A stretch of DNA of 64,000 nt from Clostridium caldaquaticum (GTDB lineage: Bacteria > Bacillota > Clostridia > Clostridiales > Clostridiaceae): the NCBI RefSeq assembly GCF_023806125.1, contig NZ_JAMSKT010000005.1, positions 1-64,000 on the forward strand. Reading direction: 5' to 3'. Each line of letters starts with the position of its first letter. The stretch's first letter is position 1. The notes under the pieces were generated by a model, which saw only the letters and a program-made list of their open reading frames with translations, had not been told where the DNA came from and ran no database searches. Shown piece by piece: positions 29,801-38,134 of this stretch. The position numbers and the translations under genes are program-made.

Positions 29801-30158
29801 TTCTTATACTATTTATACCGTCCTCAGCCGGCAGAGAATTAATGTTTAATACTAATTGACTTTTGCCTTTTTCCATAACTGCATCAATTGAATATGAACC
29901 CTCAGCCTTAATTACACCGCTTTGTTTCTCAGCTTCAGCTAAATCAGCTTTGGTAAGACCGAGAGTAGAAATCAACTTAAAATCCATAAAGTTATTTTTA
30001 TTAAAATAAATATCTCCTGACATCTTCATATCGGGACTGGTAGCTCTTATACCTGAATAAAATGATACACCTACTGCTATAATTACCACTATAGATAGAA
30101 ACCTGGAAAGGCTTTTTTTAATATCTCTAAATAAATTCTTAAAAAATGTCTTTTTCAT
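26805..30158 (-). CDS. MacB/FtsX-type ABC transporter permease with large coiled-coil insert
   Basis: A 1117-residue membrane protein. It has an N-terminal membrane segment (RFLSIVVIIAVGVSFYSG), a MacB-like extracytoplasmic domain, and a long Lys/Glu-rich coiled coil (about 260-560, with repeated KKQIEDGKKQIE-type heptads). Three membrane segments follow, then a second domain and a final membrane set. This duplicated FtsX arrangement acts in mechanotransmission across the membrane, often exporting peptides or lipoproteins or giving antimicrobial resistance; the substrate is unknown. Start ATG 30158 overlaps the stop of the upstream ATPase gene; a GTG at 30167 is possible. It forms an operon with the ATPase and probably the TetR gene. 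Confidence 0.88.
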   Translation of the reverse strand: MKKTFFKNLFRDIKKSLSRFLSIVVIIAVGVSFYSGIRATSPDMKMSGDIYFNKNNFMDFKLISTLGLTKADLAEAEKQSGVIKAEGSYSIDAVMEKGKSQLVLNINSLPAEDGINSIRMVRGKRPENDNEAVVEEKFLRENKLNLGDNIVIKSGTEKDINDNLKINEFKIVGTAESPLYVSAQRQLSSVGNGNVKGFVYILPEVFKSEVYTEIYVRTGSLESVNSLLDNKSYEKQIENIKKSLKDLGVTRNEIRYAEVIKEASHKIDEAQAKLDDFKKEAAEKFADGYKQLYDAREKIVLGKKELKKNEAFFNQKMEDGKKQIEDGKKQIEAGENEINARKKELEMGKFQLTESKKELDEGEAKLNAGKLQAANSISTAIVSQVENAKKLMEKEPDNLTFIYQYNALSQLYENAIKGKDFDSIYSALKAGNQLESLKAYFDIENLKNNFDKSAEDISNGRKLIYENEKKLQEGEAALNKDIEELEASKKKIAAYEAELNKGRKEGLAQLNSARKKLENGQKEIDTNTEKLKSEEEKANTKIKEAEAEIQKNRDKLKDIKKPVWYVLGRSENIGYETYRQDSDRIDNIGKAFPLIFFLVATLVSLTTMTRMVQEKRIEIGTFKALGYSRTSIVAHYLIYSLSASVIGSIIGISFGFKLFPPLIMNAYASLYTIPDKVVPFNTSLALQSSLLAILFTAVAAVAATLDELKEVPASLMRPKPPKSGKAIFLESINFIWKRLSFTKKVTVRNIFRYKQRFFMTVIGIAACTGLIVSGFGVKEGIIGATETQFNKIYLYNMQGNLDKDINKADKNEIKEKALKDTNLKSILFTHSKNGSAKNDNSKGQDVYVVVPESKEEFTKYINLTMKGKKLKLDDDGVILTSKLSQIINKKAGDIMHLTIDDKDVEVKVSKVTEQYIQHYIYMSPAYYEKITGNNITFNSFYGLLKDISEEAQNNTSNKIKDISRINSVGFKNNIQVHYDESMKSIDSVVLVLIVSAGVLAFVVIYNLTNINITERRRELATIKLLGFYDHELAAYIYRENMILTIIGSLAGIPAGILLNKFIITTAETNVIRFLEKISLTSFLYAILLTIFFSVVVNIVMYKRFDKIDMIESLKVSE

Positions 30159-30160
30159 AA

Positions 30161-30865
30161 TTACCACTCTATACTTTCTATATCTACAGGATTTTCATTC
30201 TTTTTAACACTTGCAATTTTCCCGCTCTTAACAGTAATTACTTTATCAGCTATTGGCGCAATTGCAGAGTTATGAGTAATAACTACAACTGTCATATTAT
30301 ATATTTTAGCAGTATCTTTAAGCAGCTTAAGTATTGCTTTACCAGTTTTATAATCCAATGCTCCTGTAGGTTCATCGCAAAGAAGCAATTTTGGATTTTT
30401 TGCAATAGCTCTTGCTATGGATACTCTTTGCTGCTCCCCTCCAGAAAGCTGAGAGGGAAAATTATAAAGCCTATGTAAAAGACCAACATTTTTTAATACC
30501 TCTACAGGATCCATGGAATCTTTGCATAACTCAACTGCAAGCTCTACATTTTCTACTGCATTCAAATTCTGAACTAAATTATAAAACTGAAAAACAAAAC
30601 CTATGTCTTCACGCCTGTATTTTGTGAGCTGCCTTTTATCATATCTGCTTATTTCATTACCATCTACAAATATACTTCCCTCTGTTACAAAATCCATGCC
30701 TCCTAAAAGATTAAGTATTGTTGATTTTCCTGCTCCGCTGGCACCTAGAATAATAACAAATTCTCCCTTATCTATAGTAAATGAAACATCATCAACAGCT
30801 GTAATAACAACTTCACCCATGTCATAGCTTTTTCTTACATTTCTAAATTCAACAAAACTATTCAC
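30161..30865 (-). CDS. ABC transporter ATP-binding protein, MacB/LolD type
   Basis: A 234-residue ATPase that drives the adjoining FtsX-type permease. It has Walker [10 protein letters not shown], signature [14 protein letters not shown], and Walker [13 protein letters not shown], the last two typical of LolD/MacB ATPases. The start is GTG, with GGAAGGGG seven bases upstream. Its stop overlaps the permease start region, indicating translational coupling. It ends IEW, exactly as does its paralog at 51030-51728. Confidence 0.95.
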   Translation of the reverse strand: MNSFVEFRNVRKSYDMGEVVITAVDDVSFTIDKGEFVIILGASGAGKSTILNLLGGMDFVTEGSIFVDGNEISRYDKRQLTKYRREDIGFVFQFYNLVQNLNAVENVELAVELCKDSMDPVEVLKNVGLLHRLYNFPSQLSGGEQQRVSIARAIAKNPKLLLCDEPTGALDYKTGKAILKLLKDTAKIYNMTVVVITHNSAIAPIADKVITVKSGKIASVKKNENPVDIESIEW

Positions 30866-30928
30866 TTATGTACCCCTTCCTAGTAGTGATATCATGAACA
30901 TCGGTTCTCTTTTAAATCAAAAAATATT

Positions 30929-30947
30929 GCTTCTTTTTTATAGAAGC
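30929..30947 (-). terminator. Hairpin between the TetR gene and the ABC ATPase gene
   Basis: GCTTCT pairs with AGAAGC (30929-30934/30942-30947), followed on minus by AATATTTTTT. It is a modest terminator that may reduce or regulate read-through from the regulator into the exporter genes. Confidence 0.55.
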
Positions 30948-30953
30948 GCATTC

Positions 30954-31559
30954 TTATTGTAAATCTTTAATATCTAATTTATCTACTATATCAGTATAGA
31001 AAATATCAATTAAATTAAGAATAAGTCTTTTTACTTCTGCACCATTACTTCGTTCCTTAACTATAATGGCAATACTCTCAAGAAGGCTGTTTGAAAGAAG
31101 ATATATAATAAAATTATCCTTAAGCCTTTTACCTTTTAAAGACAACTCATATTGTACTTGTTCTGTTACCATTCTTGTTGCAAAATCAACAAAAATACTT
31201 TTACACCCTTCATATTTAGATCCTTTACTTTGATTAAAAAGTATAGAAATCTCTAAATTCTTTTCATTAAATATTTCCATTATCTCATCTAATAGATTAT
31301 ATAATATAGATTTTGACTGCTCGTTAAGCTTCATATTATTAAACTTCTTAACATAATCTATAAATTTATTATAAACAGCTCCAACAATATTATCATGCAA
31401 ATCTTCTTTTGATTCAAAATATTTATATATATTCCCTACAGACGTATTTGCCCTTTTAGCTATAGTTCTTATAGAAGCGCCTTCATAACCCTTTTCGTTA
31501 AATTCTTTTAAAGCTTCTTCAATTATCCTGTTTCGAACTTCATCCTTTTGATATTGCAT
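30954..31559 (-). CDS. TetR/AcrR-family transcriptional regulator
   Basis: A 201-residue repressor-type protein. The N-terminal helix-turn-helix reads IIEEALKEFNEKGYEGASIR and TIAKRANTSVGNIYKYFESKEDL, the usual TetR pattern. The C-terminal ligand domain is unassigned. Start 31559 follows GGAGG by 7 bases; the in-frame start at 31592 is less likely. It lies directly upstream of the MacB-type exporter genes on the same strand and probably controls them in response to an exported compound. This is inferred from position. Confidence 0.9.
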   Translation of the reverse strand: MQYQKDEVRNRIIEEALKEFNEKGYEGASIRTIAKRANTSVGNIYKYFESKEDLHDNIVGAVYNKFIDYVKKFNNMKLNEQSKSILYNLLDEIMEIFNEKNLEISILFNQSKGSKYEGCKSIFVDFATRMVTEQVQYELSLKGKRLKDNFIIYLLSNSLLESIAIIVKERSNGAEVKRLILNLIDIFYTDIVDKLDIKDLQ

Positions 31560-31779
31560 TAGAAAACCTCCGTTCACTTTTAAATTGTACAAATCTTTAT
31601 CATACCTGTCAATTAGCTACAATCCCTATTAATTATTTATAATTAATTTAGCTTTCACCTAGAATAAACTCCCAATATATGATATAGTTCAATTATAAGA
31701 TAATAATATAGAAATTTAGAGGAATAATAATTAATAAATATTTCTCTTTATATATTTATTGATTTGGAGGAATAAGCAA

Positions 31780-32613
31780 ATGGCAATTAAGATTGTTGCA
31801 GACAGCAGCTGTGATTTGACAGATGAAATGAAGAAGGAAATGAATGTAGATATTGCTCCTTTGACACTTCAGCTAGGAGATAAATCTTTTATAGATGATG
31901 AAAGCTTAGATGTAAAACATTATGTAAAAGAAATGGGTGAATGCGAAGTAGCGCCTAAAACCGCTTGTCCTTCACCAGATGACTATATGAAAAGATACGA
32001 AGGACCAGAAAGCGTTTTTGTTGTAACCTTATCTAACCATCTTAGTGGTTCCTATAATAGTGCAGTTCTGGCTAAGAATATGTTTTTAGAGGAAGTAGAA
32101 AACAAATTTATTCACGTATTTGACAGCCTTAGTGCTTCCGCAGGTGAAACTGTTATAGTTATGAAAATCAATGAGTTAGCTAAGCTTAACATCAGCGAAG
32201 CAGAAATAGTAAAAAAGGTTACAAAATTCATTAAGGAAATGAAAACATTTTTTATCCTTGAAAATCTTGAACACTTAGCCAAAGCAGGAAGATTGAATCC
32301 TGTAGTGGCAAAGGTAGCTTCAATGCTTTCAATTAAGCCTATCATGGCTGGCGATGAAGGAACAATCAAGCTTTTTGAAAAGGTGAGAGGATATAAAAAA
32401 GCTTTAAGAAGACTCGTAGATATTATAGGAGAAGAAGGAACTAACCTTCAAGAAAAAGTTCTGGGAATTGCTCACTGCAACTGCTTGGAAAGAGCTTTGG
32501 AATTTAAAGAAGAAGTGTTGAAAAAGTATAATTTCAAAGATATTGTAGTAGTAGAGATGGCTGGGTTAAGCTCTACTTATGCAGATGATGGCGGAATAGT
32601 TATTGCCTTTTAA
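31780..32613 (+). CDS. DegV family fatty acid-binding protein
   Basis: A 277-residue DegV/FakB-family protein. The N terminus IKIVADSSCDLTDEM is diagnostic, and SGSYNSA and LEHLAKAGRLNP match the ligand-pocket and hinge segments. Members bind a fatty acid and present it to a FakA-type kinase. No fakA is adjacent. Start is ATG 31780 after GGAGG; an earlier in-frame start at 31759 precedes that ribosome site. It is monocistronic. Confidence 0.95.
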   Translation: MAIKIVADSSCDLTDEMKKEMNVDIAPLTLQLGDKSFIDDESLDVKHYVKEMGECEVAPKTACPSPDDYMKRYEGPESVFVVTLSNHLSGSYNSAVLAKNMFLEEVENKFIHVFDSLSASAGETVIVMKINELAKLNISEAEIVKKVTKFIKEMKTFFILENLEHLAKAGRLNPVVAKVASMLSIKPIMAGDEGTIKLFEKVRGYKKALRRLVDIIGEEGTNLQEKVLGIAHCNCLERALEFKEEVLKKYNFKDIVVVEMAGLSSTYADDGGIVIAF

Positions 32614-32616
32614 ATA

Positions 32617-32664
32617 AAAATTAAGCTGCTGAGAATTTAAATTTTCTAAGCAGCTTAATTTTTT
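32617..32664. terminator. Bidirectional terminator between the DegV gene and glycerate kinase
   Basis: AAAATTAAGCTGCT (32617-32630) pairs with AGCAGCTTAATTTT (32649-32662), with inner AGAATTT/AAATTTTCT pairing. T-runs exist on both strands. Confidence 0.88.
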
Positions 32665-33790
32665 ACAACTTTAATATTCTTACTATGTTTTCTGTTGCTC
32701 TCTCTAAATTATAAGCACCTTGCTTTAAAGCTTCCTCTATAGAAGCGGCTCCTGACATAATTCCTATTATAGAATTAATACCCTTTTTATAAAGCACTTC
32801 TGCACCATCTCCAATTCTTCCTGCAAAAGCTATTACAGGAATGCTGAGTTTTTGTGCAGTAGCTGCTACACCAAAAGGAGTCTTGCCAAATATTGTTTGG
32901 GAGTCTACACTTCCTTCTCCTGTAAAAACGTAGTCAGCACCCTTCATTTTCTCTTCTAGCTCAGTATATTTTATTACAAGCTCTACTCCTCTTTTAAGTT
33001 CAGCATTTAAAAATGCCATAAGTCCTGCTCCAAGACCGCCTGCAGCACCTGCTCCCGGAATATTTTCAATATCTTTATTTAACTCTTTTCTTATTACTTC
33101 TGCGTAATGAGCAAGGTTTTTATCAAGCTTTTCTATCATTTCAGAATCAGCACCCTTTTGCGGTCCAAACACATATGAAGCTCCTGTCTTACCTGTCAAA
33201 GGATTAGTTACATCACAGGCAACTTCAATAGTAACATCTTTAAGTCTTGCATCTAAGCCTGACAAATCTATTTTATATAGCCTATCTAAAGCTCCACCTC
33301 CAAAAGGAAGCTCAACTCCTTCCTTATCTAAAAGCTTTGCCCCTAGTGCTTGAACCATTCCAGCACCACCATCATTTGTTGCACTTCCGCCTATACCTAT
33401 GAAAATTCTTTTAACACCTCTGTCAAGTGCTGCCTTTATAAGCTGCCCTGTTCCAAAGGTTGTAGTAACAAGAGGATTTCTTTCTTCTTTTTTTACAAGA
33501 TGAATTCCGCTGGCACTAGCCATTTCTATAACTGCTGTTTTACCATCTCCTAATATTCCAAACATAGCATTAACTTTCTGTTCCTTTGGTCCTGTAACCT
33601 CAACTTCTATTGTCTCTCCATTAGTAGCATCTACTAAAGATTGTACTGTTCCTTCTCCTCCATCTGCCATTGGAACTAATATACACTCAGCATCAGGCAT
33701 TACTTTCTTTATTCCTCTCTCCATAGCTTCTGCTGCTTCTTTAGCTGTCATACTCTCTTTAAATGAATCTGGTGCTAAAACAAATTTCAT
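32663..33790 (-). CDS. Glycerate kinase (GarK/GlxK family)
   Basis: A 375-residue kinase that phosphorylates glycerate, feeding lower glycolysis. The N terminus KFVLAPDSFKESMTAKEAAE and the segments PMADGGEGTV, IGIGGSATNDGGAGM, GAGAAGGLGAGL and FTGEGSVDSQT are hallmarks of this family. Length is usual. GGAGG precedes the ATG. It lies downstream of the GntP-type permease, with an intervening hairpin, and under the CdaR-type regulator. 2-phosphoglycerate is the product in most characterised members; this was not tested here. Confidence 0.95.
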   Translation of the reverse strand: MKFVLAPDSFKESMTAKEAAEAMERGIKKVMPDAECILVPMADGGEGTVQSLVDATNGETIEVEVTGPKEQKVNAMFGILGDGKTAVIEMASASGIHLVKKEERNPLVTTTFGTGQLIKAALDRGVKRIFIGIGGSATNDGGAGMVQALGAKLLDKEGVELPFGGGALDRLYKIDLSGLDARLKDVTIEVACDVTNPLTGKTGASYVFGPQKGADSEMIEKLDKNLAHYAEVIRKELNKDIENIPGAGAAGGLGAGLMAFLNAELKRGVELVIKYTELEEKMKGADYVFTGEGSVDSQTIFGKTPFGVAATAQKLSIPVIAFAGRIGDGAEVLYKKGINSIIGIMSGAASIEEALKQGAYNLERATENIVRILKL

Positions 33791-33811
33791 GATATTTCCT
33801 CCTTTTAAAAA

Positions 33812-33845
33812 CTGCCTGAAAATTGCTTGTAAAACTTTCAGGCAG
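33812..33845 (-). terminator. Hairpin with short T-run between permease and glycerate kinase
   Basis: CTGCCTGAAA (33812-33821) pairs with TTTCAGGCAG (33836-33845), followed on minus by GTTTTTAAAAGGAGG, so the kinase ribosome site follows at once. It may be a partial terminator that lowers kinase expression relative to the permease. Confidence 0.6.
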
Positions 33846-33860
33846 CTGTTACTTATATAA

Positions 33861-35111
33861 TTATCTTAATATTCCATATATAATTGTTGAAACTATAGTC
33901 ATTGATAATCCTATTATAGACTCATATGGTATAAGCTTTAGTCTTTCTTTCATTTCCATAAATACACTTCCGCCAGTTGCATGGAAAAAGCTTCCGTGTG
34001 GAAGATGATCAAGTACTGTTGCTCCCGAATGAATCATAGCTGCAGCTGACAAAGGCTGAACACCAAGCTGTAGTATTGTTGGTCCAAATACTTGACTGCC
34101 TACTGCTGTACCAGAAGTTGTAGACGCTGTTGCTCCTGACATTAATATACCTGCCATTGGTGCTAATGCAAAGGCTGGAAGTCCTAAAGTATTTAGTGCA
34201 TTAATAATAACAGTTTTTAAACCTGAGTTTGCTATTATACCAGCAATTGTTCCAGTACCAAGCAAGAGTATTGCAACTCCACTCATCTTAGCAAGACCTA
34301 CAGTTGCATATTTATTTATATTCTTTATCTTTCCCATGGCTAAAGCTCCCATTATCCCACCTACAGGTAGTGCTACAAGCGGGTCTATACTTATCTTAAA
34401 TAACGGCCTTAAAGATAATAATATAATTGCTACAAACGGTCCTACTATAGCAGGAAAAAATCCCGGCTTTTCTTCAGATGAAACTGCAACTTCACTAAGC
34501 TCTACTTCTGTACCTTTTCTAACTAATTTCTTAGCCACTATACAAGTAACTGCAAGCCCTACAAGACCTGGAATTATTCCTGCTGCCATAACTGACGTTA
34601 ACGGCAGCTTAAAACTATCTGATGCTGCAATAGCATTTGGGTTTGGAGACATTAAGTTTCCTGCCTTACCCCCGCCTATCATTGCAATAAGTATTCCTGT
34701 TCTTGTTAAATTTGCTCTTTTTGCTATAGCCATTGCAATTGGTGCAACTGTTATAACCGCTACATCAATAAATACTCCTACTGATGTTAATACCATAGTT
34801 GCTATAGCTAGTGCTATAAGAGAATTAGATTCTCCCAGTTTATCTACTATTGTTTCAGCGATTTTACCTGCTGCTCCAGATTCGATTAGTACTCCTGCAA
34901 GCACACCTGCAGTTAATATTCTTAGTACCGCAGGAATTATTCCTTTTGCCCCATCCATCATTAAAGTAACTGTACCTGGAAGTCCTGCTCCTCCAACTAT
35001 ACCCCCAATAATTCCACCAAGTATTAGTCCATAAGCTGGATGAACTTTTTTAATAATTAATACGATTGCAACTATTAACCCTGCAACTGCTCCTAAGGCT
35101 GTAACCTGCAT
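33861..35111 (-). CDS. GntP-family permease (probable glycerate/gluconate transporter)
   Basis: A 416-residue inner membrane transporter with about 12 hydrophobic helices (starting VTALGAVAGLIVAIVLIIKK). It is Gly- and Ala-rich with GntP-type segments such as GGGKAGNLMSPNPNAI and SGATASTTSGTAVGS. GntP carriers take up gluconate or related acids by proton symport. The neighbour glycerate kinase and CdaR regulator make glycerate the most likely substrate. GGAGG precedes the ATG. Confidence 0.9.
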   Translation of the reverse strand: MQVTALGAVAGLIVAIVLIIKKVHPAYGLILGGIIGGIVGGAGLPGTVTLMMDGAKGIIPAVLRILTAGVLAGVLIESGAAGKIAETIVDKLGESNSLIALAIATMVLTSVGVFIDVAVITVAPIAMAIAKRANLTRTGILIAMIGGGKAGNLMSPNPNAIAASDSFKLPLTSVMAAGIIPGLVGLAVTCIVAKKLVRKGTEVELSEVAVSSEEKPGFFPAIVGPFVAIILLSLRPLFKISIDPLVALPVGGIMGALAMGKIKNINKYATVGLAKMSGVAILLLGTGTIAGIIANSGLKTVIINALNTLGLPAFALAPMAGILMSGATASTTSGTAVGSQVFGPTILQLGVQPLSAAAMIHSGATVLDHLPHGSFFHATGGSVFMEMKERLKLIPYESIIGLSMTIVSTIIYGILR

Positions 35112-35133
35112 ATTTATATCCTCCTTTACATAA

Positions 35134-35215
35134 TTGTTTACATGAACAAATTGAGTACGATTACAAATGTAATTATAAATCTTTTAACAACCTATTTCAT
35201 TGTTTATTTGTTAAA
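35134..35215 (-). promoter_or_regulatory. Promoter/operator region of the permease-kinase operon
   Basis: The minus strand has a -10 TATAAT (35172-35177) with no good -35 box. The inverted repeat TTTAACAA/TTGTTAAA (35183-35190/35208-35215) covers the -35 region, and a near-palindrome TTGTTTACATGAACAA (35134-35149) lies downstream. A weak -35 with repeats there fits an activator such as the upstream CdaR-type protein. Confidence 0.45.
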
Positions 35216-35248
35216 TATTTAATTATTATTTTTTGTTCATTTGCACAA

Positions 35249-36307
35249 TTAATCTAATTTATAAAGTATGCAGGCAGTAAAAAGCTCGAAAAGTCCCAAA
35301 AGATTCCTAGGATTTTTTCCTGTAATATCTTCTATTTTCTTCAATCTATAGTTCAAACTATTTCTATGTATATGAAGAGCTTCAGCAACATGGTTTACTT
35401 CACCGTTTAAAAGTATATAGGTAGTAAGAGTCTCTATAAGATTTAATGTCTTTGACTCTTCCTCTAGTCTGCTGATTATATGCGAAAATTTATCTCTTTT
35501 TAAACTTTTAGATAAAATATCAATAAATGAAATTTCACTATAACTGCAAATATCTTTAGGCAGATTTAGTTTTTCAGCTAAATAAATTGCATTCAATGCC
35601 TGTTCTACAGACCTTACCATTACTTTACTATCAATACCTATTCCAATTTTAACAGACCTTTTTAGTTCTTCATATATAAGGTTAACTCTTTTATTAATTT
35701 TGCTATCAGCTTTCATAAATATTAATATATTTTCCGGGTTTAATCTAATTACATATTCATTTTCTTGGAGGTATCTTGTTACTTTATCCAAAACTGCTTT
35801 CTCATTAGATGTTTTTATAACAACAGCTAAACGGTTAATATTTAAATCGATATTTAATTTAGAAGCTCTATGAACAAAGCTTTCATCATAATCTTCACTT
35901 AAATAAGCCCATTGATATAGAAATTCTTCCTTCATTTGTTCTTTAATTCTTCTCTCGTTAAAAGCATATTCCTGATTTATTAAAAGCTCTGCAGTTACTT
36001 TTACTATAGATGCAAAAGCCTCAACAATTTTAGGTTCTCCGCTTATGCCTATTACTCCCATTATTTTTTTATCAAAATGTATAGGCATATTTACTCCAGG
36101 CTTGGCTCCTCCCTTTGACTCATAAACAGCTATAAGCTTATCTTCTGCAATAGCCTGTGCAGCTCCTTCATGCAAATGACCTATTCTGCTTTTATCCCCG
36201 CTTCCTATTATTATTCCTTCACTATTCATGATATTTACGTTATAAGGAATTACGTTCATCATTCTGTCTACTATACTTTGAGCTATTTGTTCTGTAAGTG
36301 TTATCAT
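35249..36307 (-). CDS. CdaR-type sugar diacid/glycerate regulator
   Basis: A 352-residue regulator. The N-terminal sugar-diacid recognition domain (AQSIVDRMMNVIPYNVNIMN, IIIGSGDKSRIGHLHEGA) matches CdaR. The C-terminal PucR-type helix-turn-helix reads GEVNHVAEALHIHRNSLNYRLKKIEDITG. In E. coli CdaR activates genes for glycerate, galactarate and glucarate use. Here it precedes a permease and glycerate kinase, so it is their likely activator. Start 36307 follows GGAGGGTGTC; an earlier in-frame start at 36337 would lie inside the terminator of the upstream gene. Confidence 0.92.
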   Translation of the reverse strand: MITLTEQIAQSIVDRMMNVIPYNVNIMNSEGIIIGSGDKSRIGHLHEGAAQAIAEDKLIAVYESKGGAKPGVNMPIHFDKKIMGVIGISGEPKIVEAFASIVKVTAELLINQEYAFNERRIKEQMKEEFLYQWAYLSEDYDESFVHRASKLNIDLNINRLAVVIKTSNEKAVLDKVTRYLQENEYVIRLNPENILIFMKADSKINKRVNLIYEELKRSVKIGIGIDSKVMVRSVEQALNAIYLAEKLNLPKDICSYSEISFIDILSKSLKRDKFSHIISRLEEESKTLNLIETLTTYILLNGEVNHVAEALHIHRNSLNYRLKKIEDITGKNPRNLLGLFELFTACILYKLD

Positions 36308-36325
36308 GACACCCTCCACTATCTG

Positions 36326-36355
36326 AAAAAGCTCCAAAGCTTAGCGCTTCAGAGC
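36326..36355 (-). terminator. Terminator after the DEAD-box helicase gene
   Basis: GCTC (36331-36334) with inner AGC pairs with GCT and GAGC (36352-36355), and on minus is followed by five T residues (36326-36330). Confidence 0.65.
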
Positions 36356-36363
36356 CTTAAATA

Positions 36364-37935
36364 TTATTTTCTAGGTTTGGAAACCTCAATTTTAACTTTT
36401 CTTCCGCAAAGCTTCCTGCCGCTGCAGTTTTTAATTATAGAATCTACAACCCTTTCTGATACATCTACAAAAGTAAACTTTTCAAGAAGATCTATATCTC
36501 CGATATCCTCTCTGTTTGCCCTTGCATACTCATTGAAAAACTGAAGAAGTGTTTTTGGATTTAATCTATCCATTCTTCCTACTGTTAAAAATAATCTCAC
36601 AAAGTTTGATTCTGCAGCTATATCATTTTCAGTATAATCAAAGCTTACTTCCTTGTTATAAAGTATATTCATAAGAGCTGCTGCTACATCTACAAGGTTA
36701 TACTCATCATCAAGTTCAGCTGCTAATGGTACAAATCTCTTATACTCTTCCTGCTCTAAAGTTTCCTTTACTCTACCAAAAATATTTTTGTATTTTGCTA
36801 GGAATATATCATCAATAGTTGGTATATCTTTTCTTTTAATTTTACTCTTAGTAACTTTTTCAATTTGCTTTAAAGTCATGTACTCCCTTGGAGTAACTAG
36901 AGAATATGCAACACCTTCTCTATTAGCTCTTCCTGTTCTTCCTATTCTATGAACATAGGACTCTATATCTTGAGGCAGATCATAATTTATAACATGGGTT
37001 ACGTTCTCTACATCTATTCCTCTTGCTGCAACGTCTGTAGCAACTAAAAACTCAAGGTTACCTTCCTTAAACTTTCTTAAGGTGTTTAATCTTTGATTCT
37101 GGTTCATGTCCCCATGCATTCCTTCTACACTGTAACCTCTTGACTGCATAGCCTCAACTAATTCATCTACACCCTTTTTAGTCTTGCAAAAGATTATTGC
37201 TGAAGAGGGCTCCTCCACATCAAGTATTCTGCAGAAGGATTCAAATCTGCTGTTTTGCTTAACTTCATAATAATACTGGCTGACAGTAGAAACTGTCATT
37301 GTATTTTTAACAATAGATATATGCTTTCTATCCTCTTTCATATATCTTTTAGAAAGCTTTTTTATTTCATCTGGCATTGTAGCTGAGAAAAGCATAGTCT
37401 GCCTGTCTTTATTTGCAGTTTTAACAATTTCCTCTATATCGTCAATGAAACCCATGTCAAGCATTTCATCTGCTTCATCAAGCACAAGAAACTTTATATC
37501 ACTTAAATCTATTATGTTTCTTCTCATTAAATCCATAACTCTTCCAGGAGTACCTACAATAATGTCTATTCCACCTTTAAGAGCTTTTATTTGTCTTTCA
37601 ATAGGCTGACCGCCATATACAGGAAGAGTTCTTACTTTTGTGTATTTAGCTATACGCACAAGTTCATCATTCACTTGTATTGCAAGTTCTCTTGTAGGAG
37701 CAAGTATAATAGTATGTATTTTTCCATCAATTCTCTCAAATTTGCTTAAAATGGGCGCCCCAAAAGCAAGAGTTTTTCCTGTACCTGTCTGCGCCTGACC
37801 TATAGCATCATATCCTTGTAATAAAACTGGTATAACCTCCGCTTGAATATGTGAAGGTTCTTCAAAACCCATATCATCAATTGCTCTAAGCACTCTTTCG
37901 TTAAGTCCTAAATCACTAAATTTAACATTTTCCAT
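36364..37935 (-). CDS. DEAD-box RNA helicase
   Basis: A 523-residue ATP-dependent RNA helicase. Motifs in order are the Q motif region FEEPSHIQAEVIP, Walker A AQTGTGKT, PTRELA, GTPGR, DEAD, SAT, ARGID and HRIGRTGR. The C-terminal domain (about 450-520, VRLFLTVGRMDRLNPKTLL) resembles the DbpA/YxiN-type RNA-binding domain, which targets 23S rRNA in those proteins. It may therefore help ribosome assembly or cold growth. The shorter CshA-type alternatives lack such a C terminus. It is monocistronic, with GAGGG before ATG. Confidence 0.93.
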   Translation of the reverse strand: MENVKFSDLGLNERVLRAIDDMGFEEPSHIQAEVIPVLLQGYDAIGQAQTGTGKTLAFGAPILSKFERIDGKIHTIILAPTRELAIQVNDELVRIAKYTKVRTLPVYGGQPIERQIKALKGGIDIIVGTPGRVMDLMRRNIIDLSDIKFLVLDEADEMLDMGFIDDIEEIVKTANKDRQTMLFSATMPDEIKKLSKRYMKEDRKHISIVKNTMTVSTVSQYYYEVKQNSRFESFCRILDVEEPSSAIIFCKTKKGVDELVEAMQSRGYSVEGMHGDMNQNQRLNTLRKFKEGNLEFLVATDVAARGIDVENVTHVINYDLPQDIESYVHRIGRTGRANREGVAYSLVTPREYMTLKQIEKVTKSKIKRKDIPTIDDIFLAKYKNIFGRVKETLEQEEYKRFVPLAAELDDEYNLVDVAAALMNILYNKEVSFDYTENDIAAESNFVRLFLTVGRMDRLNPKTLLQFFNEYARANREDIGDIDLLEKFTFVDVSERVVDSIIKNCSGRKLCGRKVKIEVSKPRK

Positions 37936-38038
37936 ACTTTACAATCCCTCTTTCAACTTCAGTTACTATATTATAATATAGTATTACTATTTATACAAGA
38001 AAATATAAATATGGGAAACTTCTAAGCTGCCTGGAAAT

Positions 38039-38067
38039 TTGACAAAAACAAAAAAAACAGATATTAT
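38039..38067 (+). promoter_or_regulatory. Strong promoter of the 3D-domain protein gene
   Basis: TTGACA (38039-38044), a 17-base spacer and TATTAT (38062-38067) make a near-consensus sigma-A promoter. The transcript start would be about 60 bases before the gene. Confidence 0.75.
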
Positions 38068-38134
38068 TTTCATATATTTACTTCACGAAGCATAACTATT
38101 TAATAAACCGTTATAAAGAGAGGAGGAGAATATT

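Noticed and set aside
34336-35034. 232-codon plus-strand frame antisense to the permease
   Set aside because: A mirror of the permease coding sequence, rich in Pro, Ile and Thr, with no motif. Such frames commonly arise opposite hydrophobic genes.
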